Source of the DNA: Danio rerio
Taxonomy: Eukaryota > Chordata > Actinopteri > Cypriniformes > Danionidae
Direction of reading: 5' to 3'
Assembly (NCBI RefSeq): GCF_049306965.1
Contig: NC_133198.1
Span: forward strand, 44,084,501-44,148,500
Length of the DNA: 64,000 nt
Position numbers and translations under genes: made by a program. This document shows positions 38,477 to 50,200 of the stretch, one piece after another; within the stretch, counting starts at the first letter, position 1; every line of letters starts with the position of its first letter. The notes under the pieces were generated by a model. That model did not search any database. It saw only the letters and a program-made list of their open reading frames with translations, and had not been told where the DNA came from.

Positions 38477-39904
38477 GTGCAGCACGTCCTTTTCAGGATG
38501 GCGCTCCGACTGTGCGTTTCTGGTTGCGGGGGTTTCCTGGCTCCGGATGATGGACACGATCACTGCATTACATGTTTGGGGGTCCAGCATGTTAATGTGG
38601 TGCTCGGGGGCGGTTCATGTCGTCACTGCGATGCCATGACCGTTGCGCAGTTGAGATCGCGGTTAGCTTTCGTAAGAGAGCGAGCCACCCCAGTTGCCTC
38701 CTGCTCTGCAGCGGGCGCTCGGGCAGATCTGAGGGCTTCAGCGAGAGACAATCCGCCGCCCACGGGCTTGCGGACCCCTCGCTCCTCCAAGCGCTCCATC
38801 CAAGCTTCGGGTACTGAGAGTGATCCGTCTAATCAGATGGTAGCTCTCACGCTCGCTGACACCGGAGATCAGATGTCCTCCGCGGCATCGGAGGGTGGGC
38901 TTTCATTGTCCGACGATGATCCGGACCCGCTCGCCCCCTCTGGGCAAGCGAGCGCCGTCAAAACGGATCCTGAAGCGGACATGTTGGCCGTGCTTTCTCG
39001 GGCTGCTTCGGCCGTCGGGTTGGAGATGGTTTATCCCCCAGCCCCGTGGCCGGACCGACTAGATGGGTGTTACGTAGAGGATCAGAAGGCGAAGCCTTCG
39101 AAGCCTCTCGTCCCCTTCTTCCCGGAAGTGCACAGTAGGCTCACGCAGTCCTGGAGGGCACCTTTCTCTGCCCGCGCTGCGTCCGCCTCCTTCCTCACCA
39201 CCCTGGATGGTGGAGCTGCCAGGGGGTATGAGGTGATCCCGCAGGTGGAGCGCGCCAATGCGGTCAATCTTTGTCCGCGTGGCGCCCCCGCTTTGCGTGG
39301 TTCGCCCCGTCTCCCGTCCAAAGCCTGTAAGTTTTCTGCCTCCCTCGGAGCTAGAGCTTACAAGGCTGCAGGCCAGGCAGCTTCCGCCTTGCATGCGATG
39401 GCCACCTACCAGCGCTACCAAGCGCAGGCGCTGGCCGAGCTGCACGAGGGTGGGTCTAACCCAGGCTTGTTACACGAGCTGCGTACGGCGACCGACTATG
39501 CTCTCCGGACCACTAAGTCCACCGCCTGCGCACTGGGGAGGACGATGTCCACACTTGTGGTCCAGGAACGCCACCTCTGGCTAAACCTGGCAGATATGCG
39601 CGATGTCGACAAAGTTCGCTTTCTTGACGCGCCCATATCCCAGGCTGGCCTGTTCGGCGACACCGTCGGTGAGTTCACCCAGGAGTTCAAGGCGGTGAGC
39701 GAGCAGTCGGATGCGATGGGCAAAGTCATCTATCGGCGGGGCCGTAAGGCCGCTCCATCCCCGGCCGAGCCATCCACCTCCGCTGTTCCCCGCCGAGGGC
39801 GCCCGCCAACGGCCGATCCCCCGCGTCAAGCACGCCGAAAGCCGGTAGCCCCTCCTGCCCAGGGCGCCGCTAAGTCCGGTAAACGGACCGCGAAGCGTCC
39901 CTGA
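38477..39904 (+). mobile_element. DIRS gag-like region
   Basis: This region encodes a roughly 475-residue protein. A small cysteine/histidine cluster lies near the N-terminus (CGGFL, DGHDHCITCLGV, CRHC). A low-complexity acidic middle (LSDDDPDPLAPS) and a basic, proline-rich C-terminus follow. The position before the polymerase and the Cys/His N-terminus match the gag-like proteins of fish DIRS elements. Identification is by position and composition rather than a strong motif. Confidence 0.7.
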
Positions 39905-40329
39905 GACAGGCCATCCGGAGAAGAGGAGACTTGCTCTTTCCCCGCTGGAGGGCGGGGCCCAAAATCCAACGGTACTTTTCAGTGCCACCAAAGTTTCGAT
40001 CAAAGAGCATTTTCTCCCTTCCCCGGATGTGACAGCTCAAGCCCCGCCAGTCTGGGACGCGCTGCCTCTCAGCTTGCAGGGCTTGCATGCTCCGCCAGCG
40101 GCTCTCGGGCGCTGGGGGGACGGTCTCCTTTCTCCCAGCCCCCAAGCCCCCTCTCAGGAGTCAGGGTGCGGAGCCAGAGCGAAACGCTCTCCTCCAGCTC
40201 TTCTGTGGGACCCTCGCGCTCCCCGGATCAGCACACCCGCTCCTCGCTGCCCCTCCGCGGGTACGTCAACGATTGCTGCGATGACGTCATTAGCGAGGGC
40301 TCTGCCTGCCTGGTTAGCGCGGGCCAGCC

Positions 40330-41720
40330 CCTCGCGGTGGCTCATACGCACGATCAGACTCGGCTACGAACTACAGTTCTCCAAACGGCCTCCCAGGTTT
40401 ACGGGCGTGTATTTCACCAGGGTCAATCCCCTGTCCGCCCCTGTCTTGCGAGAGGAGATTGCTGCCCTCCTGGCGAAGGGTGCAATCGAGTCGGTACCTC
40501 CAGCCGAGATGGAGAGCGGGTTTTACAGCCCGTACTTCATCGAACCCAAAAAGAGCGGTGGGTCACGGCCAATCCTAGATCTGCGCGTTTTGAATCGCTG
40601 CCTTCACAAGCTGTCGTTCAGAATGCTTATGCAGAGGCGCATCCTCCGATGCGTTCGTCCTCAGGATTGGTTTGCAGCCATAGACCTGAAGGACGCGTAT
40701 TTTCATGTCTCCATTCTTCCACGCCACCGTCAGTTTCTGCGGTTTGCGTTCGAAGGTCGAGCATGGCAGTACAAGATCCTCCCCTTCGGGCTCTCTCTGT
40801 CTCCGCGGGTCTTCACCAAACTCGCGGAGGGTGCCCTAGCGCCTCTGCGGCTTGCGGGCATCCGCGTACTCAATTATCTCGACGACTGGCTGATTTTAGC
40901 CCACTCTCGGGAGCAATTGACTGCGCACAGAGACGAGGTGCTCCGGCATCTCCGCCTATTGGGGTTGCAAGTCAACTGGTAAAAGAGCTAACTCGCCCCG
41001 GTGCAGAGGATCTCTTTTCTCGGGATGGAGCTGGACTCGGTCACCATGGTAGCGCGCCTCTCCGGAGAGCGCGCTCGCCTGCTGCTGAACTGTCTGAGGG
41101 AGCTCAACAGCAAGTTAGTGGTCCCACTGAAATATTTTCAGAGGCTCCTGGGGCATATGGCTTCCGCTGCGGCCGTCACGCTGCTCGGATTGCTCCATAT
41201 GAGACCACTTCAGCACTGGCTTCAAGATCGAGTTCCGAGACGCGCATGGCATGCGGGCACACACCGAGTCTCTGTTACTGCGCTGTGTCGCCGCACCCTC
41301 AGCCCCTGGAACAACCCCTCGTTCCTGCAGGCCGGTGTGCCTCTGGGACAGGCGTCCAGTCATGTTGTTGTTTCGACAGATGCTTCCAGCACAGGCTGGG
41401 GAGCCATGTGTCGCGGGCATGCAGCTGCGGGCCTGTGGGTAGGTGCCCAGCTGCATTGGCACATCAATCGCCTAGAGCTGTTGGCAGTGTTTCTTGCTCT
41501 CCGCCGTTTTTCTCCGGCGCTGGGGCAGCAACACGTGCTGGTCAGGACGGACAGTACGGCGGCGGCGGCGTATATCAACCGCATGGGGGGTATGCGCTCT
41601 CGCCGCATGTCTCAGCTCGCCCGCCGTCTGCTCCTCTGGAGTCACCCGCGGCTGAAGTCGCTGCGCGCCATTCACATCCCAGGTATGCTCAACCGTGCAG
41701 CCGATGTGCTCTCACGGCAG
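40330..41720 (+). mobile_element. DIRS reverse transcriptase and RNase H region
   Basis: The reverse transcriptase motifs PILDLRVLNR, FAAIDLKDAYFH, ILPFGLSLSPRVFT and the catalytic YLDDW are clear. RNase H follows with VVSTDASSTGWGA, the NRLELLAVFLAL helix and VRTDSTAAAAYINR. Their order and sequence match the DIRS-order polymerase rather than LTR elements. Limits are approximate domain limits. Confidence 0.9.
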
Positions 41721-42169
41721 CAGATTCACTCTGGAGAATGGAGACTCCACCCCGAGTCTGTCCAGCTGATATGGGCGCGATTCGGGGAGGCCCAGATCGA
41801 TCTGTTTGCTTCCCCCGAGAACGCTCATTGCCAGTTGTTTTATTCCCTGACCGAGGGCTCTCTCGGCACGGATGCACTGGCCCACAGCTGGCCTCGGGGC
41901 GTACGCAAGTATGCGTTTCCCCCAGTGAGCCTGATCGCGCAGTTAATGTGCAAGGTCAGGGAGGACGAGGAGCAGGTTTTGTTAGTTGCGCCCCTCTGGC
42001 CCAACCGAACCTGGATATCAGAGCTCTCCCTCCTCGCGACGGCCCTCCCTTGGCAGATCCCTTTGAGAGAGGACCTACTTTCTCAGGGACAAGGCACCGT
42101 CTGGCACCCTCGTCCCGATCTCTGGAGCCTCCACGTGTGGTCCATAGACGAAGACTTTGGTAACCTGCC

Positions 42170-43150
42170 GCCCGCGGTGGTTGATACCATTACTCAGGCT
42201 AGAGCTCCCTCCACGAGGCGTGCCTACGCCCTGAAGTGGAGTCTATTCACTGAGTGGTGTGTCTCTCGCAGAGAAGACCCCCGATCTTGCCAGATCAGTG
42301 TTGTGCTCTCTTTCCTTCAAGAGAAGCTGGACAGCAGGCTGTCGCCCTCCACTCTCAAGGTTTACGTTGCTGCCATCTCCACTCACCATGACGCGGTGGC
42401 TGGCGGCACCGTGGGAAAGCATAACCTCATCATCCGGTTCCTCAGAGGCGCTAGGCGAATTAATCCAACTCGCCCCCCTCTCACGCTTTCTTGGGATCTC
42501 GCCCTCGTTCTCACGAGCCTGCGATTTGATCCCTTCGAGCCACTCGATAGAGTATCTTTAAGATTTCTGTCCTTGAAGACAGCTCTGCTGGTCGCGTTGG
42601 CCTCCATTAAGAGGGTCGGGGACCTGGAGGCATTTTCGGTCAGTGACTCGTGCCTGGAATTCGGGCCGGGATTTTCTCACGTTATTCTGAGACCCCGCCC
42701 GGGTTATGTGCCCAAAGTTCCTACCACTCCTTTTAGAGATCAGGTAGTAACCCTGCAAGCGCTGCCCCCGGAGGAGGCAGAGCCAGCCCTGTCCTTACTT
42801 TGTCCAGTTCGCGCTCTGCGCATTTATGTGGACCGTACTCAGAACTTTAGATCTTCTGAGCAGCTCTTTGTCTGTTATGGCGGACGGCAGCAGGGAAGTG
42901 CCGTGTCTAAACAACGTTTATCCCACTGGATTGTGGAGGCCATTTCATGTGCTTATTTGAGCAGAGGCCAGCCGCGCCCCCCAGGAGTGCATGCGCACTC
43001 CACTCGGAGCGTTGCATCCTCTTGGGCGTGTGCTCGTGGCGCTTCTTAAACAGACATTTGTAGAGCTGCGGGCTGGGCGACACCCAACACATTTGCAAGA
43101 TTTTATAATCTGCGAGTGGAGCCGGTTTCCTCAAGGGTGTTAGGTACCTT
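42170..43150 (+). mobile_element. DIRS tyrosine recombinase region
   Basis: The N-terminal core-binding part (APSTRRAYALKWSLFTEWC) is followed by a catalytic domain with recognisable recombinase boxes (ALLVALASIKRVGDLEAF, HAHSTRSVASSWA). In this order the recombinase replaces the integrase of LTR retroelements and acts on a circular intermediate. Its presence settles the family call. Confidence 0.85.
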
Positions 43151-43739
43151 TGGTGATTGAGGAAACAACTCGGTAGGTGTTGTACACGCTTGCGGTGCCT
43201 TTTTTTTCCCTTACACAGAGAGATGTGCACCCTCCTGTCTGTCAGTAAAGTTCCCCATTTGGTGAGCCCTGCAGATTCCTCCGAGGCCCCCAGCACTGAC
43301 TCAGCGGAGGAGTCACTTGCTGGCCCATTACGTAGTAGGTCTGCCCGCTGGTCAGCCCGCGTTTTGGGTATAGGTGCCTGCTATGGCCGATCCCCGCTGG
43401 TGATCCCCATATGCTTTTTCCGCCACGGTTAAGTTCCCCCCCTGGGCGGACCCGTGCTTTCCCTATCTGCTAACCACCTTATGCGCACTCCCCCTTCTCA
43501 GGGTTAGTCCATATGTAATTCCATTTGTTTACCCCTATTGGGTGCGGATGGTCTCCGCAGCGTCCTCCCTACTGGGATGGCACGCTTCCCAACGTACTGT
43601 CGTGTATTCCTAGAATTATCTAGACGCTAGCGACTCTTGGACCACGCCTCTCGTGATCTGGGTGCGTCACGCTTGCCTGACCGCTCTCTCATGGTGGGTG
43701 TTGGTAAGGTGCAGTCATTATGGCGCTTTCAATGGGCTC

Positions 43740-43860
43740 CCAATGCGTGGATTTTACAATCAAATCCACTTATAGTGCTGGAGTTCCCCCCGAAGGGGAA
43801 CGTTCGAGGTTACTAAAGTAACCCTTCGTTCCCCGAGGAGGGGAACGGAAGCACTATACT
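43740..43860. repeat. DIRS internal complementary region
   Basis: GTGCTGGAGTTCCCCCCGAAGG complements the outer left end, then after GGGAACGTT the sequence GAGGTTACTAAAGTAACCC complements the outer right end. Such a junction templates end repair in the DIRS replication model. Confidence 0.85.
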
Positions 43861-43908
43861 CCGTCGCCATAATGACTGTCCCTTAGCTGTTAAAAGTCTC
43901 TTCAGCTT

Positions 43909-44146
43909 AAAAAGGATAGCGTCTGCTGGCGCCAGGTGAGCTTTTATACTCAGTTGATTGCTTATGCCGCTCACCTGCGCAGGCTTGCGCTGCCAATTCA
44001 TTCTTAATTGGCCCGTTCAATACTCATCAGACGAGTAGCTTCTGAACCGAACCTCCCAATGCGTGGATTTTACAATCAAATCCACTTATAGTGCTTCCAT
44101 TCCCCTCCTCGGGGAACGAAGGGTTACTTTAGTAACCTCGAACGTT
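43909..44146. repeat. DIRS right inverted terminal repeat
   Basis: Inverse of the left repeat, starting near AAAAAGGATAGCGTCTGCTGG and ending CCTCGAACGTT. Confidence 0.85.
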
Positions 44147-45242
44147 CTTTTAGCAGCTCGATATGTTTAATATTTTTCTTTTGTGAAATTCTTGTCATTT
44201 GCCTTCTGCAATTTAGATATTTTTAAATCTGCTCTATTCCTTTAAAACTGAAAGCAGCCCTGTCAATTTGTGTTTTTCCAGAAGATACACCTTTGGGAAT
44301 GTTTTATTTCATGTGTTTAGTCTTTAATGTGTTTTTAGTCATTTTATTCTATTCAAAGCAGAACTCGAACGCGAATTCATCCTCGAGAGCGTGGCATGAG
44401 AGAGATGCATGTGTCAGATGATTGCTTTTTTTTGTGTGCGCGATCAATTCCTGATCCTTTGCTTAATCAAAAAACAGGCAATTTAATTACTTTCGATATG
44501 CTAAAATATTTGTTAAACGAATGTTATTAAAAAAAAAAAAGCATATACATATTAAAACTGTAAAATAAAGTGCATGGTCTAGTCGGAAATAAAGGAAATC
44601 AGTTATCTATTTCATTATTTAATGCATAAAATAATTTATCATTTTTATAAATTAAGTTTAATTGATCTGAAACTTTTAATTATATTTTCTTTTCTTGTAA
44701 ATAATAAAAGTTGCGTCAGATTGATAAAAACGAACCTCAATACCTGCATGAACAGGGCCACAATGCCTTTTTTTCATTATTAAAACTATTTGATACAGTG
44801 TCTTCTGTCTACAAGACTGGCAAAGGCATCAGAAAAAAAAAAAACTGAATCTCCGTGAATATTTGGTTAACTAATGAAACAGTGATGTTAGTAATGCATA
44901 GAAAAATGCAAAGTAGAATTCTCCTGAGCTCAATAATCCACTGATAGTCACTTTGTAATGGCTTTTATTGTGGTGTAGGAGGTTTGTTGTGTTACCTTGG
45001 GAAGTTTGGATTGAACAGGAGCAAAGGCTACCTGATCACCATTGCATTCCTCGAAAAAAAAAAAAACACTTGCAATCTAGACGCAGTCACCTTATGTGTG
45101 TAATGGGGTACAATCCGTAAACTTCGCCCATTAAAATAACAGCTTGGTCTTTATACTGTAAAATCGTGACGATATTTAATTATTGATCGTGGGCCACAAA
45201 TATCGTTATCATGATAATAATACGATTAATCGTGCAGCTCTA

Positions 45243-46011
45243 ATTATACATATACCTATTATTCATTATTTTATATGGGAGTAAGAAACTAGTCCTACAC
45301 AAAGGACAAAGTTGTACGAGTTGTCTTAAAATACAACATATGATCAATATCTTTCGCTGTGTAGGTTCAGCAGTGAAGTACTGCACTCCAGTGTGTGTGC
45401 ATTATTGTCTAATAATCAAATGCCATCAATTATTTCTTACACCACATGATCACTGTCACACAATAATTTTGGGCACCCACTGTATGCAATACAATAATAT
45501 CAAACAATATATACACACACACACACACACACAGTGCTCAGCATATATAAGTACACCCCTCACAAATCTTTTTACATTCATATTTTTAATAGGAGGAGTT
45601 ATATTTGTGCATATACATTTGATTAGTCAGTACTGAAGCCAAATCTGAAGCTTATCTAACATAATAACTTACAACAACGGTCCAAAAACTAGTACACCCA
45701 AGTTTATGTTATAGAAAAATATTAAGCACAAATTTAAAAAATGAGAAAAAATCAAAAGAAGCAAAAATAAATTAAATATTTAGTTGAAATTTTTTAGGTT
45801 GTAATTTCTTTTGCAATATTTTGCTTGAATTTAGTTGTATTATCTTTCAATTTCTAAATATGTTTAATCACAAAAATATTATTTTAATAAATATATCTGT
45901 TTAATTAATCTGTTTTGTTTAAGTGAACCGAAATACATTGTCAATATTCACTGAGAAATGGAGAAAAATATTCACTTTCAAAATGGGGTGCACTCAATTT
46001 TTCTGAGCATA

Positions 46012-46012
<1 letters not shown>
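45243..46012. repeat. Right flank of unit 2
   Basis: Noncoding AT-rich DNA shared with 20216-20945 of unit 1, including the TGTGTAGG empty site near 45357 and a (CA)n run near 45512-45533. No gene is seen. A TATATACACACAC tract then leads straight into unit 3, without the hAT that separates units 1 and 2. Confidence 0.7.
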
Positions 46013-46043
<31 letters not shown>

Positions 46044-46190
46044 CAAAACATTTCTTATAAATCACAAAGCCCTTGTTTTTTTGTGTGTTTTTCTCCAAAT
46101 TTTGTATTTGTTCTTAAAGAAAAGACGGGTGTACAGCATGAGGACAATTATCAAATCAAACACCTACAACAAGATTTTTGAACATTTTTC

Positions 46191-46196
46191 TTTATT
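46191..46196 (-). promoter_or_regulatory. Poly(A) signal, copy 3
   Basis: AATAAA on the minus strand in conserved context, about 1.08 kb beyond the copy 3 stop codon. Confidence 0.55.
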
Positions 46197-47273
46197 CAAA
46201 GATATGTACAATACAAAAACAATGACATTCTGCACAGATTAAACAATTTAATAAACAGTTAAAATAAATCACAGCATAGAGCAGGAAAAAAAAATATTCT
46301 CTGATTTTTTGTGCACTCAATCTGAACATTGCTTTAACAGAAAAATAAAATCTGAAAAACATATATAATTTTTAATTTGTTTACCACCCAGCCCTCCCTC
46401 TTCTCCTCCACATGTGCTAGTGAGGCTTAGCCAGAGGAGTGGTATCCATAGGCGTATTAGGGAAAAGGGAGCCAGGTGGAGCTGCTGGGGCAACAGGATC
46501 CTCCTGGCTTATTCTTTTCTCCAACGCTTATGGATACCGATCCTCGGTTTAAGCTCAATCTAAGCGTGATTGTTTTTGGAAAGTGCACCATCTAAATTCT
46601 AAAATTAAAAAAGTGGCTTTTTTTAAGTGCAAAGTTGAAATAGATCAGAGCATAGATCGGGGCAGAATCTGTGCTCTGATTAATTTCATTTGCACAATAA
46701 GAAAAGCAATAGTATAAGTGCACAGATAAACACAGGTAATACAGAAGTTCTAGTAAATTGAAACGCTCAGTGCGGTTGAGTTTCAGTTTAGTTCAGTTCA
46801 GTGTGGTTAAATTTCCACTGCTGAAAGCCCAAACACTGAAGAGCAAATCCATCGATGCGCAGCTCCACAAGTCCCAAACCAAGCAAGCCAGTGGCGACAG
46901 TGGCGAGGAACAAAACTTCACCTTTTGAAGTGAAGGAAAAAAACCTTGAGAGAAACCAGGCTCAGTTTGGGCACGGCCATTTCTCCTCTGGCCAAACTTC
47001 TTGTGCAGAGCTGCACATCGCACATTGTGCAGGTGTGAGTAGGTCACCTACAGAGATTCGTCTATCACTGGGGCTTGTGTTAATTCATTAATTGTATTTC
47101 CTGCCTAATCTGAAACTCATTTTTTAAAGTGCACATATATCCAGAGATTAAAAAAGAAAGCTGAAAAATAAAAATAGCTTTGGGCTAGGGTCGATGGTTT
47201 GAGTCCTGGCTAGACCAGAAGGCCTTTCTGTGTGGGACTCAAACCAGCGACCTTTCTGTGCAGTGTTGTTTAT

Positions 47274-50200
47274 TCAGTTGTATATTACTATGCCTTTTTG
47301 CTGTTGGATTTCTTTCTTTTTCTTGGGTTCAAGTAACGACAACTGGAGCAGAAAGGATGTGAAGAGCCTGATGCGCCTCGCCCTGGTGACATAACTCAAG
47401 GCTTCCTCCAGAGGTATTTGGTAGTACATCATCAGATATGCTACAAACAATGTTGGCGCGTGACTGACACCATGCCTGCAGTGAATGAACAGGACATCTG
47501 TGGAAATAAAATCAGAAAGTAAGTCAACACAAAGTCCAACACAAACAGTTAGTGAGTGTAAAAGGCTTGATGAAAGATCTTACTGTCTGGGTTTCTCAGG
47601 GCCTTTTTGATGAACTTGCCAGCTGGCCAGAAGTATCTGATGATTCTGGACTGGTCGTATGTTGTAGGCAAGCCGCAATATTTGATGTCCATGCCTTCAT
47701 AATATTCCGGTCCTGTAAGGATCTTTCCGTTTACTCCACTCTTACTTAGTTTTCCCAACCAGGCCATCTTCGGCGCTGCTGCATTTAGGATATGGGTGAC
47801 TCCCAATTCCATCAGTTTGCGTCGATTTCTTGCTGTCTCTCTGCACAAGAACGCAATTTTGATTAGTCTTTCACTAAAAAGGCGTGCAATTATTTTCAGA
47901 AAACACAAAGCTAAAATAGTTCCAGGCAGGTTTGCACTGCATTACAGTTAAAATCAATATGCAACATCAGACAAAAAATAGGTCAAAACTAACACAAACA
48001 ACATTTAAACAATGTATTTAAAGGGATAGTTGACCCAAAAGTGAAGATTTACTCACTTTTTACCCACCCTCAAGTGATTCTAAACCTTAAAACTGAAAAC
48101 TTGTAACCCCCAACTTGCATAGTAGGAAACACATGTACTATGGGACTCAACAATCAACATTTTTCACAATATCACGTCACAAGTGAGTAAATTATGACAG
48201 AATTTTCATGATTGAGTGAACCGTCCCTTTAAGTATGTATTGAAATAATTCAGTCTGGTTATTAGAAAGTAAACACACTCCTGAGATGGTGGAGTATTTT
48301 TCTAATAACCGTCAATCATTCCTTACTTGATTCCCATTAATACTCCCTCATTTTAGTTTATCACATGGTCTGTGCTGTTTTTGTGCTGTAGACTTACTCA
48401 TCTCCAATGTAGACATTGCGCCAGACCTCCGTAAATGGTGACAGGGGCAGTTTACATTTGTTCACGGTGTCTTCTACTTGTAATAACTCTGCAAGCTTCT
48501 CAAAGTCGAAAATTTCTTCCAGCTGTTTTTGAGAAGGCAAACTGCTCGGACCCGGCTTTGCAAGATCGTGTCTAGGACTTGTATCCTTGCAGTGGAATTC
48601 CGAAAGTTTATTCATCATCCACTCTTTGATTCCTTAAAGGGAAAAAAACAAAGACATTAGATTTAGATTTTTACTAGAATATAAAAATCAACTGTCGAAT
48701 GACTTTAAACACTTTGTCTTTATCGTTATGTTCCTCTATTATGTGAATGATTTAAAAGATTTCTCATTGTAATGCTGGATCTCATTGCTTTACCTGTTGG
48801 CCGGTGATCTTCAGGGGTTTCAGGAGAATAATCCACGGCATCCTCATCGGTCACACTGGTGTTCAAAGGCCCTGTTGGGTCAGTCACATCAGGAGTGCTT
48901 GCATCTGGGACACTCAACCGCTGTGGTGCATCATGTTTGGTCTTAAGCTTTGCTGAGATGCCATGAAGCTTTTTGAAGAATGCACAGATTTTGCTAATCT
49001 TGCTCACTTTGGTGCTTTCTGAAAAAAAAGAAGATAAATAATGTTATTAAAAACATCTCCACTGACATAAAGTAGTCTGAATTCATAGCCATGTTTGCAT
49101 CTCATTGTAAAATTGAATCTCAAATGCTCTGTTGACATTTACCTCTTGGGTTCATGGCATCAGTGATGTTGACATCCATACTTTCTGTTGGCACAGGTTC
49201 CTTTTCAGAACCGCTCGGACCTGGGACACCTTCCGGATCAACCAGATCCAATTCAGCTTCTGGCTCAGGAACAGTTGTTTGCTCTGTGTCAACATGATGT
49301 ATTTCAACAGTCTCAGGCTGTGCTGAGAGCCTAAAATGCTTTTGGATGAATGCACCAATTTTCTTGATCTTCTTAACTGTTGGAACATTAGGAGAAAAAT
49401 ATGTTATCTTCAACCACAGAACGCACAATAGATCGCACAATAGCTCTGTTGATATATTTACCTGTTGGTCTGTACACCTGAGTGGTTTTAGGAGAAGCAT
49501 TCATGCCATCCTGGTCAATCCCACTGTTGCTCTCCACCTCTTCTGTTAAAGGCTCTTCTGGTTTATAAACCAGCACAGACCTCTTCAAGTTGAAGGAAAC
49601 GCGTGGTTTGATGCGGTCAACATGTAGAGTTTCTCTAAACACGGGTTTCTGTTTTAAACTGCTTGGATGTGGGACGCCTTCTGGATCAACCAGATCCAAT
49701 TCAGCTTCTGGGTCAGAAACACTTGTTTGCTCTGTGTCGACCTCATATATTTCAACAGCGGGGTCCATTTTAGGCTGTACTAAGAACCTAAAACGCTTTC
49801 GGATGAGTGCACCAATTTTCCTGATGATCTTCACTTTTGGAAAGCCTGTGGGAAAAATAATTATGTTATCTTCAGTTACATATTGCATTAATACTAAATT
49901 AGAATGACCTTTTGCCATTGCAATATAGAATCTCATAAAAACTGTTGATGTATTTACCTGTTGGTCCGTCCACCTGTGGGATTTCAGGAGAAGCATTCAT
50001 GCCACCCTGATTAATCCCACTGCTGCTCTCCACCTCTTCTGTTGAAGGCTCTGCTGGGTCCTGCAGAAGTTCAGAAGCCAACGCAGAGCTCTTCAAGTCA
50101 TTGAAGGTATGATGTTTGATAAGGCCAACATATAGAGTTTCTCTAAACACAGGTTCCTGCTCAAAACTTCTTGAAACTGGGACACCTTCCGGATCAACCA

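Larger units (their letters stand above)
38063..44146 (+). mobile_element. DIRS-type retroelement (YR retrotransposon), fossil
   Basis: A GC-rich 6.1-kb element in AT-rich DNA. It has inverted terminal repeats of about 210-240 bp (38063-38270 and 43909-44146) and an internal complementary region near 43740-43860 where the complements of both outer ends meet. Its parts are a gag-like region, a reverse transcriptase/RNase H region and a tyrosine recombinase region. This is the DIRS plan, without LTRs or a DDE integrase. The coding region is largely open but broken, with perhaps two or three breaks. It is young: unit 1 lacks it and the inverted repeats remain very similar. Confidence 0.9.
37354..45242. 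mobile_element. hAT element carrying a DIRS insertion
   Basis: The ends TAGAGCTGCACGAT and ATCGTGCAGCTCTA are inverted. The target site is ATTATACA at 45243-45250 and GTTATACA at 37346-37353. On the plus strand about 37640-37790 translates to a broken BED-finger-like piece (GKAKCNYCNR, then TNMTKHLWLIH), as in hAT transposases, so a decayed autonomous relative is likely. The DIRS element at 38063-44146 sits inside. Unit 1 has a shortened copy without it. Confidence 0.75.

Noticed and set aside
40166-42163. 665-residue overlapping plus-strand frame in the DIRS element
   Set aside because: It overlaps the polymerase region in another frame and shows no family motifs; high GC content lowers stop frequency.
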